From Alphaproteobacteria bacterium (GTDB lineage: Bacteria > Pseudomonadota > Alphaproteobacteria > Rs-D84), in contig JAFGMC010000010.1 of NCBI GenBank assembly GCA_016927735.1, positions 38,069 to 102,068 on the forward strand: a stretch of 64,000 bases of DNA. The letters run 5' to 3'. Numbering within the stretch: position 1 is the first letter of the stretch; every line of letters starts with the position of its first letter. The position numbers were made by a program, and so were the translations under genes. Positions 47,038 through 57,428 of this stretch are shown one piece after another. The notes under the pieces were generated by a model, which saw only the letters and a program-made list of their open reading frames with translations, did no database searches and was not told the origin of the DNA.

Positions 47038-48120
47038 TTATTCTTCTATTGATACAATATCATCTTCTTCATCACCAGCTGGACCGGTTGTCATTTCTTC
47101 AACAATACCTGAAGATTTTGCCATAATTTTTTCCAACAATTCTGTTTGAACAGCCGCGTGATCAATTAACCAAGCGCGAGCATTTGCCTCGCCCTGACCA
47201 ATACGTTCATTATTGTATGAATAAAAGCTGCCAGCTTTTTCAACAATATTATACTTAACACCCATATCCAGAATTTCGCTGACCCTTGAAATACCTTGAC
47301 CATACATAATTTTGAATTCTACGGTGCGGAAAGGTGGTGCAACTTTATTCTTAACAACTTTGACCCGGGTTTCATTTCCAATAATATTTTCTTTATCCTT
47401 AATCTGCCCTATACGACGAATATCAAGACGGACAGAGGCATAAAACTTTAATGCATTACCACCACTTGTTGTTTCTGGACTGCCAAACATAACACCTATC
47501 TTCATACGAATTTGATTAATGAATATTAACAAAGTATTACTGCGTGAAACACTGCCAGATAATTTCTTAAGCGATTGTGACATCAGGCGTGCAGTTGTAC
47601 CCATATACACGTCACCCATATTACCTTCCAGTTCTGCCTTGGGTACTAATGCTGCAACAGAATCCACAACAACTACATCAACTGCGCCAGACTTAATCAA
47701 AGTATCTGCAATTTCCAATGCCTGTTCACCAGAATCTGGTTGGGAAATAATAAGATTAGAAACATCAACACCCAGATTTTTTGCATAATGTGGATCTAAT
47801 GCATTTTCTGCGTCAATATATGCGCATGTGCCACCTTTCTTTTGTGCCTCGGCCACTGCATGCAGCGCCAAGGTTGTTTTACCAGAACTTTCAGGTCCAT
47901 AAATTTCAACAATTCGACCACGTGGATAACCACCAATTCCCAGTGCAATATCCAACCCCAAAGAACCTGTTGAAATAGCTTCTATATTTTGTTGACTGCC
48001 ATCACCCATTTTCATAATGGCTTCTTTACCAAATTGTTTTTGAATCTGTGCGAGTGCTGATTCTAATGCTGGATTTCTTGTTGATGATTCAACCGTTTTT
48101 GCGGCTTCTTTTTTTGCCAT
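47038..48120 (-). CDS. recA: Recombinase RecA
   Basis: [65 protein letters not shown]. Confidence 0.98.
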   Translation of the reverse strand: MAKKEAAKTVESSTRNPALESALAQIQKQFGKEAIMKMGDGSQQNIEAISTGSLGLDIALGIGGYPRGRIVEIYGPESSGKTTLALHAVAEAQKKGGTCAYIDAENALDPHYAKNLGVDVSNLIISQPDSGEQALEIADTLIKSGAVDVVVVDSVAALVPKAELEGNMGDVYMGTTARLMSQSLKKLSGSVSRSNTLLIFINQIRMKIGVMFGSPETTSGGNALKFYASVRLDIRRIGQIKDKENIIGNETRVKVVKNKVAPPFRTVEFKIMYGQGISRVSEILDMGVKYNIVEKAGSFYSYNNERIGQGEANARAWLIDHAAVQTELLEKIMAKSSGIVEEMTTGPAGDEEDDIVSIEE

Positions 48121-48179
48121 GGATTTCCCCTTTTCTTAATATCGGAATGATACAAATAAAAAACATCTTAATCAATACA

Positions 48180-48203
48180 AATGTCGGAACAAAATCCGAC
48201 ATT
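48180..48203. terminator. Intrinsic terminator upstream of recA / downstream of MFS gene
   Basis: AATGTCGGA-ACAAAA-TCCGACATT. Confidence 0.75.
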
Positions 48204-48207
48204 TTAT

Positions 48208-49392
48208 TTATTTTTTGGACAACAATACCCATGTTGATAATACAGAAATTATAGCCGTTATTATCCAAACAGCAAAAGTTCCACCAAAAAACGTTATAAA
48301 CCCTGCACCAACCAGTGGCACTATGAAACTTTGTAAATTTCCAGCTGTCTTAAATACACCATAAAATTTTGTTTTTTCAGAATTTTTTGTATTATCAAAA
48401 AATAATAAATCATGAATAGGTTCCATAAAAGCCCCAGAAATCTGCCAAAGTACAAATATAAGCAATAATGGCCAACCATGTGCAAATATAGCTAAAACTG
48501 AAAATACCGCAAACGATAAGAATCCAATCGCCATCCATATATTATTTCCATACTTACGGGCAAAACGTCCCATTGGTTGCGCCAAAACAACATATGGTAT
48601 TATACCCAAAGTTAATATCAAACCCAATGTTTCTTTGCTGAATCCTTGCTCTATCACAATAATTGGGACATATAAAAATCGCATTGATTGTAATGCATAA
48701 TATCCAAAATCAACCATATACAAACGCATCATTCCAGGATGATTAAAAAATGATATTATATTATTCCATATAGATCTAAGTGTTCTTCTTGGACTTACTT
48801 TCTTTATCTTTTTATCTTCTTGAACTATTTTAAATAATTTAAAAACAATCCAACCCAGTCCATAAATTGCTGCAGACGCGAAAAACACAGACCTATTCCC
48901 AAAACTGCCCGCAATTGCCATTGCAATCATTGGTGCAAACAATGCGCCAACATTTAACCATAAATGATACCTGGCATTTAATTTCGCCATACCAGTTGTC
49001 TTGGAAAAATCTGACATAAACAAAGGTATTAATACAGATACAAAAACAACGGCAATACCAGACGTATAATCAAGTGCAATAAAAGTCCCAGATTTTATGG
49101 AAAACCCCATCATAAAATAACAAACCATTAACATCAGCATTGAAAAATAGAAAATTTTTGCCTTGGAAAAATATCTAAATAACTCATTTGCAAATAACGC
49201 AATTATCATACAAAAAGCGGAATAAATAGAAACATAAATACCAACAGTTGCAGAATTTCTGAATATCTCTAATAAAACAAGTGAATAAATTGTACTGGAA
49301 ATACTATTTCCAAAACCTGTAAATAAACCCAGATTTGCGAATGAGAAACCACTCACAGAATTCTTCATTGAAATATATTTATCCTTTGCCAC
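48208..49392 (-). CDS. Major facilitator superfamily transporter
   Basis: ~12 TM helices, MFS-like pattern. Confidence 0.8.
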   Translation of the reverse strand: MAKDKYISMKNSVSGFSFANLGLFTGFGNSISSTIYSLVLLEIFRNSATVGIYVSIYSAFCMIIALFANELFRYFSKAKIFYFSMLMLMVCYFMMGFSIKSGTFIALDYTSGIAVVFVSVLIPLFMSDFSKTTGMAKLNARYHLWLNVGALFAPMIAMAIAGSFGNRSVFFASAAIYGLGWIVFKLFKIVQEDKKIKKVSPRRTLRSIWNNIISFFNHPGMMRLYMVDFGYYALQSMRFLYVPIIVIEQGFSKETLGLILTLGIIPYVVLAQPMGRFARKYGNNIWMAIGFLSFAVFSVLAIFAHGWPLLLIFVLWQISGAFMEPIHDLLFFDNTKNSEKTKFYGVFKTAGNLQSFIVPLVGAGFITFFGGTFAVWIITAIISVLSTWVLLSKK

Positions 49393-49473
49393 TTATTTCA
49401 CCTTAATATTCTGATACATATTATCATAAAAGGTGCATTTTTTGAATAAATATAAAAGTATATAATTATAAAT

Positions 49474-49498
49474 AAAAACCGCTAAATTGGCGGTTTTT
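49474..49498 (-). terminator. Intrinsic terminator downstream of secB
   Basis: AAAAACCGC-N7-GCGGTTTTT. Confidence 0.75.
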
Positions 49499-49501
49499 AT
49501 G

Positions 49502-49930
49502 TTAGTCTTTTTTCTGTTTTTGTTCATATAACTCTGCAAAATCAACAGGTTGCATTGTAAATGTTGGGAATCCAGATTCAGATGTCAATCTTGTCACTAA
49601 ACCGCGAACTGTTGGGAACAACAAAGTTGGAACATCTATTAACAAAGTGCGTTTCTTTGCTTCTTCGTCTTTTTCTTCTTCCATTTGAACCAGACTCGAA
49701 TAATTTGATTCGATCAAGAAAATAGATTTATCATCTGCTTCCAGTTTAGAATGAACCTTGGTAATCAAATCAACCATAAACAAATTGTTTTCTGCGCCTT
49801 TGATTTGTATATCAATATTGATTTCTAATTTTGCCTGACCATTGTCTTGTTTAAAAAACAATTCCGGAACATTAGGGCTTTCGAATGATATATCCTTTAA
49901 AAATTGGGATATGATGTTAAACTTTGGCAT
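49502..49930 (-). CDS. secB: Protein-export chaperone SecB
   Basis: QFLKDISFESPNVP ... LLIDVPTLLFPTVRGLVTRLTSESGFPTFTMQPVDFAELY. Confidence 0.92.
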   Translation of the reverse strand: MPKFNIISQFLKDISFESPNVPELFFKQDNGQAKLEINIDIQIKGAENNLFMVDLITKVHSKLEADDKSIFLIESNYSSLVQMEEEKDEEAKKRTLLIDVPTLLFPTVRGLVTRLTSESGFPTFTMQPVDFAELYEQKQKKD

Positions 49931-50010
49931 TATTATTGCTCCTTTTTTTGCACATCAGTTTATGATAATATAACACTATAAACACAATTTTACAAGAGGT
50001 TGAGTAAAAA

Positions 50011-51135
50011 ATGCTTAAAAAATCGACGAAAAAACAAAATAATTATCAAGGACGTTTACCATTTTTAATGGCAAGTATTTTTTCTTTGTTTATATTGACT
50101 TCTTGCGATCTGGGTGGACCAAATCATGTTGGTGATAGTTCAAATATACCATCTAATCTTAAAAAGGCTTCTTATTCTGAATTGCCAGGCTGGCATGATG
50201 ATGATGTTCGTTATGCTTTACAAGCTTTTCGTAATACCTGTAAAGCTAAAATACAATACAATGGCAAGGTTGTTCCAGATCGGGAATTATTAGAAGAAAA
50301 ATGCAAATTCTTACCATCTGCATCTGCTGATGTTGAAACTGTTCGCAATTGGTTTGAATCACATTTCCAACCATATCAGATTTATGACAATGATTATAAA
50401 ACAAAAGGAACATATACTGGTTATTATTCGCCAATGATACCAGCTTGTAAAACCCAGACAACTGCATGCAACGAACCAATTATGGGATTACCGGAATATG
50501 GTCAGAGTTACAAAGGTGTTGATAAAAGAACAATTGTAAATAAAAAAATCGGTAAAGTTTTATATTGGGCAAATATCGTAGATGTTCAAAACCTTCAAAT
50601 CCAAGGAAGTGGAATGCTGCGCTTGGAAGATGGCAAATTGATTAAAATTAATTTTGCAGGTGTAAATGATATGCCGTTTAAGTCCATTGGTGAACAATTA
50701 CAGGCAAAAAAAATACGCCCAGATGGTGGTTATTCTTCTGATGCAGTTTGGACATACCTAAAGAAAAATCCAGAATTGGCCAAAGAAGTTATTTATAATA
50801 ATCCACGATATGTTTATTTCATAGCTTCTGATTCTCATAATGTTATCGGAAAACTGGGTACACCACTTTCCAAAATTCGAAGTGTTGCGATGGATGATTC
50901 GATATATACACTTGGGTTACCAATTTATATAAATACAAATTTATCTGATGGACGTAAATTCCGAAGATTGATGATTGCACAAGATACTGGCAGCGCAATC
51001 CGTGGTTGGATACGTGCAGATATATTCTTTGGTAAGGGTGAAGATGGGTATAAATTCGCACACGGTCAGCATGCCCAAGGAGAAATGTTTATTCTAATGC
51101 CAAAAGAGTACATTTATGTCAAACCAAGTAAGTAA
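50011..51135 (+). CDS. Membrane-bound lytic murein transglycosylase A (MltA family lipoprotein)
   Basis: Lipobox LTSC; GTYTGYYSPMI, DVQNLQIQGSGMLRLEDG, AQDTGSAIRGWIRADIFFGKGEDG. Confidence 0.92.
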   Translation: MLKKSTKKQNNYQGRLPFLMASIFSLFILTSCDLGGPNHVGDSSNIPSNLKKASYSELPGWHDDDVRYALQAFRNTCKAKIQYNGKVVPDRELLEEKCKFLPSASADVETVRNWFESHFQPYQIYDNDYKTKGTYTGYYSPMIPACKTQTTACNEPIMGLPEYGQSYKGVDKRTIVNKKIGKVLYWANIVDVQNLQIQGSGMLRLEDGKLIKINFAGVNDMPFKSIGEQLQAKKIRPDGGYSSDAVWTYLKKNPELAKEVIYNNPRYVYFIASDSHNVIGKLGTPLSKIRSVAMDDSIYTLGLPIYINTNLSDGRKFRRLMIAQDTGSAIRGWIRADIFFGKGEDGYKFAHGQHAQGEMFILMPKEYIYVKPSK

Positions 51136-51445
51136 GATAGAAAAAAGACTCGCACGACCCCAAACAATTGGGTCTGCTTTTGGCGGTCTGATGAAAATGT
51201 TTGGGGGACGCGCATCAGATGCTGATTTATTAAAACGTTGGTCTGAAATTATGGGTGATGATATTGCATCAGTTGCAAAATTGGTTGGAATTACAAAAAC
51301 GCGGGATAAAAAAATTAATATCGCTGTAAAATCTTCAAACCCGGCTTTTGCATTACAATTATCTTATCAAACAGACGAAATAATCAATCGCATAAATAAG
51401 TATTTTGGATATAACGCTGTAAATAAAATAACTATTCGAAAATAA
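51116..51445 (+). CDS. DUF721 / DciA-like protein
   Basis: RWSEIMGDDIASVAKLVGI ... LQLSYQTDEIINRINKYFGY. Confidence 0.75.
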   Translation: MSNQVSKIEKRLARPQTIGSAFGGLMKMFGGRASDADLLKRWSEIMGDDIASVAKLVGITKTRDKKINIAVKSSNPAFALQLSYQTDEIINRINKYFGYNAVNKITIRK

Positions 51446-51448
51446 GAA

Positions 51449-51928
51449 TTATATTTTAAATTTGGCCATATTAGAATGTGCCAGCGCAATTGCAATTGCA
51501 TCACTTTCATCAGCTGTTTTTGGATTCGCAGCAGGCAATAACAATTTCACCATTTTATAAATCTGATCTTTGTCAGCATGACCCGCAGCTGCAATTGCCT
51601 TTTTAATCTTGTTTGGTTCATATTCAAAAATTGGAATATTTAAAACAGAAACTGCAACCATTGCTGACGCACGCGCATGACCCAGTATTAATGTTGTCTT
51701 TGGATTTTTATTTGAAAATGTGATTTCAATCGAACATTCATCTGGTTTCCAAATTTCACAAAGTTTTGAAACCTCGGTAAAAATACATGACAAACGCACC
51801 GCCAAATCGTCTGTTTTTTTTGGTAATATAACACCACTAGAAATATATTTTCGTTGTGAACCAGCTGTTTCTATAACAGCCCAACCGGTATGTACTAAAC
51901 CTGGATCAATTCCGATAATACGTTTCAT
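51449..51928 (-). CDS. ruvC: Crossover junction endodeoxyribonuclease RuvC
   Basis: IIGIDPGLVHTGWAVIE, IEITFSNKNPKTTLILGHARA, DESDAIAIALAH. Confidence 0.94.
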   Translation of the reverse strand: MKRIIGIDPGLVHTGWAVIETAGSQRKYISSGVILPKKTDDLAVRLSCIFTEVSKLCEIWKPDECSIEITFSNKNPKTTLILGHARASAMVAVSVLNIPIFEYEPNKIKKAIAAAGHADKDQIYKMVKLLLPAANPKTADESDAIAIALAHSNMAKFKI

Positions 51929-52260
51929 TTTACATGCTCATCGACTAGTTCTAATCGTCTGTTATAATATTTTTTTAAAGTTTTATATATTTTTTTATGA
52001 AATTCTGTTGTCACATAAACAATATCATCATTAAATATTAAATTTTGTTTTGTAGCTATGTAAAACGGTTCTTTATATTTATTAACAACACCAAAATCTA
52101 GTGATGAATAAACAATAAATCCCCAACCGTATTTTGGAAAATTTCTCTCATCTACATTTTCTGGCTTATTTTCTAACATTTCTTGTATTTCAGAAAAATA
52201 TTTTCGTGACTTAATTTTCAAAAAAGGTGACATTTCAAAAAAAATTTTTATTATATTCAT
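51925..52260 (-). CDS. Hypothetical protein between yebC and ruvC
   Basis: 111-aa ORF overlapping the ruvC start by 4 nt; no recognised family. Confidence 0.6.
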   Translation of the reverse strand: MNIIKIFFEMSPFLKIKSRKYFSEIQEMLENKPENVDERNFPKYGWGFIVYSSLDFGVVNKYKEPFYIATKQNLIFNDDIVYVTTEFHKKIYKTLKKYYNRRLELVDEHVK

Positions 52261-52278
52261 GGTTTTATATAATAATCC

Positions 52279-52995
52279 CTAGGCTGCTGCTGTAATTACT
52301 TTTTGAACATCATCATTATCTTCCAGTGCATCAACTAATTTCTCAAGTTTTTCATAAGTTTCATCATCAATATCCATTGGCATATTTGGAACCCATGTTA
52401 ATTCTGCCTTTTCCGGCTCACCCAAACTATCTGACAATGCCTTTTGAACTGCCATAAAATCATCTGGTTTTGTTGTTATAATATATCCATCTTCAGAAGA
52501 TTCTACATCATCACCACCAGCCTCCATAACTGCCATGGTCATATCATCATTTGATTTTACGGCATCTAATGGATAATAAATTTGACCAGCGTGTGTAAAC
52601 ATAAACGAAACAGATCCCTCTTCGCCCATATTCCCACCATTTTTTGAAAATATACTGCGAACCTCTGGCACTGTACGACGTGGATTATCTGTCAGTGCTT
52701 CTACAATAACAGGGACCGCACCTGGTCCATAACCTTCATATCTTACTGCTTCATAATTTTCTACATTACTGCTGGACGCTTTATCAATTGCACGTTTAAT
52801 ATTATCATTTGGCATAGAATTCTTGCGGGCATTCAATATAGCCAAACGCAGGCGTGGATTATTATCAGGATTTACATCGCCCAATTTTGCAGCCATTGTA
52901 ATTTCACGTGCTAGTTTTGTAAACAATCCACTGCGCGCTGCATCTGCTGCGCCTTTTTTATGCATAATATTATGCCACTTACTGTGCCCTGACAT
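52279..52995 (-). CDS. yebC: YebC/PmpR-family transcriptional regulator
   Basis: MSGHSKWHNIMHKKGAADAARSGLFTKLAREI; start moved from 53100 to 52995 to the conserved MSGHSKW. Confidence 0.94.
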   Translation of the reverse strand: MSGHSKWHNIMHKKGAADAARSGLFTKLAREITMAAKLGDVNPDNNPRLRLAILNARKNSMPNDNIKRAIDKASSSNVENYEAVRYEGYGPGAVPVIVEALTDNPRRTVPEVRSIFSKNGGNMGEEGSVSFMFTHAGQIYYPLDAVKSNDDMTMAVMEAGGDDVESSEDGYIITTKPDDFMAVQKALSDSLGEPEKAELTWVPNMPMDIDDETYEKLEKLVDALEDNDDVQKVITAAA

Positions 52996-53047
52996 AATTT
53001 GACCTTTTGGTTTTATTGAAGTAATATCTATACAAAGAGGATAGCAA

Positions 53048-53614
53048 ATGATTGGAAAATTGCAAGGAATTGTTGACCATATTGGCGATGGGTTTGTCAT
53101 TATTATGGTATCTGGTGTCGGTTATAAGGTATTTTGTCCAGAATATTTAACACATAAATCAATTGTATCACTTTGGATAGAAACTGTTGTTCGCGAAGAT
53201 TCAATTCGTTTGTTTGGCTTCACATCACACGCACAAAACGAATTATTTAACCAATTAACAAGCGTTTCTGGTGTTGGACCAAAGGTTGCAATGGCAATTC
53301 TAGGAACATTGAAGACAGATGTTTTATTGTCTGCAATTGCAACTGGTGATGCAAAGACAATCAGTGCTGCACCGGGTGTCGGTAAAAAAGTTGCTGAAAA
53401 AATTATTTTGGAATTAAAAATTAAAATTGGTGGTGTCAGCTTTGATAATAACAATGGTAATAATCATCTTGGTGATCTGCTCTGTGCATTAGAAACATTG
53501 GGATACAAAAGAATTGATATTATCGAAATAGCGCAAAAATTGGTGAATGAAAATCCAGATTTCGGTGTTGAAAAACTAGTCCCATTGGCATTAAAAAATA
53601 TAAGTAATAAATAA
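53048..53614 (+). CDS. ruvA: Holliday junction helicase subunit RuvA
   Basis: MIGKLQGIVDHIGDGFVIIMVSGVGYKV, TSVSGVGPKVAMAIL, APGVGKKVAEKIILELK. Confidence 0.95.
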   Translation: MIGKLQGIVDHIGDGFVIIMVSGVGYKVFCPEYLTHKSIVSLWIETVVREDSIRLFGFTSHAQNELFNQLTSVSGVGPKVAMAILGTLKTDVLLSAIATGDAKTISAAPGVGKKVAEKIILELKIKIGGVSFDNNNGNNHLGDLLCALETLGYKRIDIIEIAQKLVNENPDFGVEKLVPLALKNISNK

Positions 53615-53615
53615 A

Positions 53616-54917
53616 ATGAATAATAATAATACAATATTCGCACTTTCATCTGGTTATGGCAAAGCTGGTGTTGCAGTAATTCGAATCAGCGGTTCTGACC
53701 TATCAAAAGAATTCAAAAAAATTATTAATAAGAAAATAACTAAACCACGATATGCATATTTTATAAATCTGCATGATGATACCAGTGGATTGATTGACCA
53801 ATGTATTGCTATTTATTTTAAAACACCAAACAGTTTTACTGGTGAAGATGTGATTGAAATTCATTGTCATGGTGCACCAGCTGTAGTACAAAAAATATTT
53901 GAATATCTTCGCAAAAACGGTGCGCGAATGGCAAATCCTGGTGAATTTTCACAGCGTGCTTTTTATAATAACAAAATGGACCTGACCGAGGTTGATGGTC
54001 TGTCTGCACTGTTGGATGCACGTACAGATAAACAGAGAATATTGGCATTAAAATCTATGACTGGTTTTGACAGCAAAATTTATGAATCTTGGCGTTCACA
54101 TATGATTGAAATTTCTGCGTACGCAGCTGCAATTTTGGATTACGAAGAAGATGAATTACCAAAAAATATTGGAGAAAAATTATTATCTCAGACAAAAAAT
54201 TTATACAATGAAATCACTACTGCTTTATCGAGTTATGCCAGTGTACACGCTATCCGCAAGGGATTTAATATCGTACTGGTTGGTGAAACAAATGTTGGAA
54301 AATCATCTATTTTTAACAAACTGGTTGGTTCTGCGCGCGCCATAGTATCTGATATTCCAGGCACAACACGTGACGTGATAAGTACAGAACTGGATATTGA
54401 TGGATACTTGGTTAACCTGTCAGACACGGCTGGATTGCGCGAATCAAATGATATTATTGAGAAAATCGGAATTGCAAAAACTCATACCGAAACAGAAAAT
54501 GCTAATTTAATTTTGCGCGTGTATTCTGACAATTCAAATAAAATTAATTCACCTGCTGAAAATGAGATTATTGTTTTCAATAAATCTGATTTAAATAAAA
54601 TAAATCAACCTAATTCTGTTTCTGTGTCCGCCTTGACTGGTGATGGTATTAAAGAATTGCTTCAAATTATAAAAGAAAAAATTCATTTGTTAATTGGTAC
54701 ATCAGAATCTGATTTGGTAATAAATGAACGCACATATTCACTTTTGAATGACGCCGCAAACAATCTTAAAAAAGCGTCTAAAAACAAGATAATAAACTAT
54801 GATATTTTTGCAGAACACGTCAGAAATTCAGCCGATTCCATTGGAAAAATCCTTGGTACTATTAATGCTTTTGAAGTTGCTGATGCAACATTTAAACAAC
54901 TCTGTCTTGGTAAATAA
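53616..54917 (+). CDS. mnmE: tRNA modification GTPase MnmE
   Basis: FTGEDVIEIHCHG, GETNVGKSSIFNKLVGSARAIVSDIPGTTRD, C-terminal CLGK. Confidence 0.96.
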   Translation: MNNNNTIFALSSGYGKAGVAVIRISGSDLSKEFKKIINKKITKPRYAYFINLHDDTSGLIDQCIAIYFKTPNSFTGEDVIEIHCHGAPAVVQKIFEYLRKNGARMANPGEFSQRAFYNNKMDLTEVDGLSALLDARTDKQRILALKSMTGFDSKIYESWRSHMIEISAYAAAILDYEEDELPKNIGEKLLSQTKNLYNEITTALSSYASVHAIRKGFNIVLVGETNVGKSSIFNKLVGSARAIVSDIPGTTRDVISTELDIDGYLVNLSDTAGLRESNDIIEKIGIAKTHTETENANLILRVYSDNSNKINSPAENEIIVFNKSDLNKINQPNSVSVSALTGDGIKELLQIIKEKIHLLIGTSESDLVINERTYSLLNDAANNLKKASKNKIINYDIFAEHVRNSADSIGKILGTINAFEVADATFKQLCLGK

Positions 54918-54945
54918 TTGACAAACTTCTAATTTATAGTACTAT
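54918..54945 (+). promoter_or_regulatory. Sigma70-type promoter for the DHFR gene
   Basis: TTGACA - 16 nt - TACTAT. Confidence 0.6.
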
Positions 54946-54986
54946 GCGTAGTCTACGGAGAAGAGAAACAACAAAAAAGGTTTTTT

Positions 54987-55715
54987 ATGACTAGTAAAAG
55001 TGCAAAACTTCCTGAAATAGCGATTATTGTCGCAATGACAGAAAGTGGATTGGTTGGTAATGGTAATAAGTTACCTTGGAAATCTTCACTAGATTTTGAA
55101 TGGTTTAAAAAGAACACTATGGATCGTCCAATGATTTTTGGGAAAAATACAGCAAATGGAATGCCTGTATTCCCATTAAAGAATAGACCTTGTGCAATTG
55201 TAACCAAAAGTAATGGTTCACAGATTGTACAACCTAATGGACATGGTTCATATATATCATTTGGCCCAGGTCAATCTGACGATTCATTAGGTAAAGCAAT
55301 ACGTTTTTTCAAAAATTTCGACAAGATATTTATTGCTGGCGGTATCAGTCTTTACAGCCATGCTATGAAAATGACACAACCTTGGACGGAATTAAACGGT
55401 ACACCTGACGCAGAAAAACCATTGGTTGATACTATTATTAAAACTGTTTTCCCTGATGGTATTGTCACAGGTGATAAATATCTTGATAAAGATACAATAA
55501 AACTTATGTCTGAACCACACTTTAAACTTGTTTCACACCAAGATTATACAATTGGTTCATCAAATGAAGGGTTTACTAATCATACTCTTTATCATGATGA
55601 AAATCATGCAACAATCAGTATGCCAACTACACATAAACTTGGCAAAAATGATACACAATTTCCAACAATCAGATTTGAAATTTGGAAACGTGTTTATGGT
55701 AACCAAGGTAAATAA
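54987..55715 (+). CDS. Dihydrofolate reductase (divergent, enlarged)
   Basis: IAIIVAMTESGLVGNGNKLPWKSSLDFEWFKKNTMDRPMIFGKNT, IFIAGGISLYSHAM; 242 aa. Confidence 0.85.
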   Translation: MTSKSAKLPEIAIIVAMTESGLVGNGNKLPWKSSLDFEWFKKNTMDRPMIFGKNTANGMPVFPLKNRPCAIVTKSNGSQIVQPNGHGSYISFGPGQSDDSLGKAIRFFKNFDKIFIAGGISLYSHAMKMTQPWTELNGTPDAEKPLVDTIIKTVFPDGIVTGDKYLDKDTIKLMSEPHFKLVSHQDYTIGSSNEGFTNHTLYHDENHATISMPTTHKLGKNDTQFPTIRFEIWKRVYGNQGK

Positions 55716-55717
55716 AA

Positions 55718-55738
55718 AAACCGGCATATTGCCGGTTT
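55718..55738. terminator. Intrinsic terminator between convergent genes
   Basis: AAACCGGC-ATATT-GCCGGTTT. Confidence 0.85.
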
Positions 55739-55742
55739 TATT

Positions 55743-57320
55743 TTAGTCTTTTTTAATCGGATATTTTCCATCAATCAGATTTTCACGAACCGTATGATGT
55801 TTTATTTTCTGTGTGCTTGTCAGTGGCAAATCTTCTGTTGTCATTGCAAAATGTGTGACCCATTTATAACTTGCAATTTTCTTGTTTGCTGCTGAAACAC
55901 TGGCAGATAATTCATCTAGTGTCAAATTATCTTCAACACTGAAAACACCATAAGATACTGTTTTATCTTTTAGTTTATGTTCAAAAACAGCAACATTTTT
56001 AACACCTGGAATTTCCATATACAATGCTTCTAATTCATCTGGATAAACATTCTTACCGGAATCCAAAACAATAACTTGTTTTTTACGCCCCGCAAAGTGT
56101 AATTCGCCATTTTTATCCATTGTAACCATATCACCGGTATTAAAGAATCCACGATCATCAAAAACTTCGGCGTTTGTCTCGGGATTATTCATATAACCAC
56201 CGAATACATTGTGTCCACGAACCCATAAAATTCCAACACCATCTTCGTTTTTATCGCGAATTTCACATTCGTTATTTGTAATTGGACCACCAAAGGCGAA
56301 TGGATAACGATGTTTTGTTGGTTTGGATATACAGATTGGACCAACAGTTTCGGTTAAACCATATCCTTGGATAAATGCCAATCCTAAACGTTCATAGAAT
56401 GTTTCAACTTCTGGCTTGGTTGCAGCACCACCAGCAACCAACAAGCGTGCACGACCCCCGAATACTGCCAGTATTGGCGTTTGTATTTTTTTAACCAGAA
56501 ATCCAAGACCTAATTTTTTTAATAATTTTCCACGACGCAAAACAAACGATACCAACCACCATTTTTTCTTGGCCTTAATATTATCAATAATTTTGTTACG
56601 GAAAACCTCCCATAATCTTGGTACAGCAGGGATAACGTGTGGTTTGAACTTTGCAAAGTCATCCATAATATCTTTTGGATTAACAGTTGGTTGTAATAAA
56701 ACCCCGGCGCCATAATGAATTGCGGCTAAAATCTCAACAGCAAAACCAAAAACGTGATACATTGGTAAAAATCCGTATAATACGTCCCCAGCATGCATCC
56801 ATTGACCCATATCTTCTAGTGAATTTGCACATTCGACCAAGTTAAAATGTGTCAAAGGAACAATTTTTGGATTACCTGTTGATCCAGATGTAAATGATAA
56901 GGTCGCAACATCTGTTGATTCAACAATCGCGGGTTTTACATCATTCTTTTTTGTATCTTTTGACTCTATATCAAAAAATTCAAACTTGTCTGTTTTAAAG
57001 AAAAATGACTTTTCTGCACAAACCATTTTACATTCTGTCAATTCGGCCATATTATTATATTCAAATGGTGTAAGATTTGTATCTAACATCAAGCATTTAC
57101 CACCGATATACCAAATTGCAAATAACGTGATTGGAAATTCTGGTATATTGTGTGCTAAAATTCCAACAGTATCACCTTTTTTAATACCCTTGGCATCCAG
57201 TGTCGCGGCACGTTTTTTTACAAGTTCTATGAACCCTGTATAATTCACATCTTCACGAACCAGAAAAAGATTATCCGGATATTTATTGGCAGTCTTTTCA
57301 AGCAATTGAAACATATTCAT
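55743..57320 (-). CDS. AMP-dependent acyl-CoA synthetase/ligase
   Basis: LSFTSGSTGNPKIVPLTH, QGYGLTETVGP, FNTGDMV, GRKKQVIVLDSGKNVYPDELE; start trimmed to 57320 (GGAAAAAAATTATG). Confidence 0.9.
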   Translation of the reverse strand: MNMFQLLEKTANKYPDNLFLVREDVNYTGFIELVKKRAATLDAKGIKKGDTVGILAHNIPEFPITLFAIWYIGGKCLMLDTNLTPFEYNNMAELTECKMVCAEKSFFFKTDKFEFFDIESKDTKKNDVKPAIVESTDVATLSFTSGSTGNPKIVPLTHFNLVECANSLEDMGQWMHAGDVLYGFLPMYHVFGFAVEILAAIHYGAGVLLQPTVNPKDIMDDFAKFKPHVIPAVPRLWEVFRNKIIDNIKAKKKWWLVSFVLRRGKLLKKLGLGFLVKKIQTPILAVFGGRARLLVAGGAATKPEVETFYERLGLAFIQGYGLTETVGPICISKPTKHRYPFAFGGPITNNECEIRDKNEDGVGILWVRGHNVFGGYMNNPETNAEVFDDRGFFNTGDMVTMDKNGELHFAGRKKQVIVLDSGKNVYPDELEALYMEIPGVKNVAVFEHKLKDKTVSYGVFSVEDNLTLDELSASVSAANKKIASYKWVTHFAMTTEDLPLTSTQKIKHHTVRENLIDGKYPIKKD

Positions 57321-57428
57321 AATTTTTTTCCTTTTTTTAATCATTCACCCTTTTATGAACGATAATAAAATTTGTGGTTTTTATATTTAACAAGATTTAT
57401 TATAGTTTAAGAACAAAAGATTGCAAAC

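Noticed and set aside
52996-53100. N-terminal extension of yebC in the ORF track (MTNPSPIWSTIPCNF...)
   Set aside because: Canonical YebC starts at MSGHSKW; the extension would overlap divergent ruvA.
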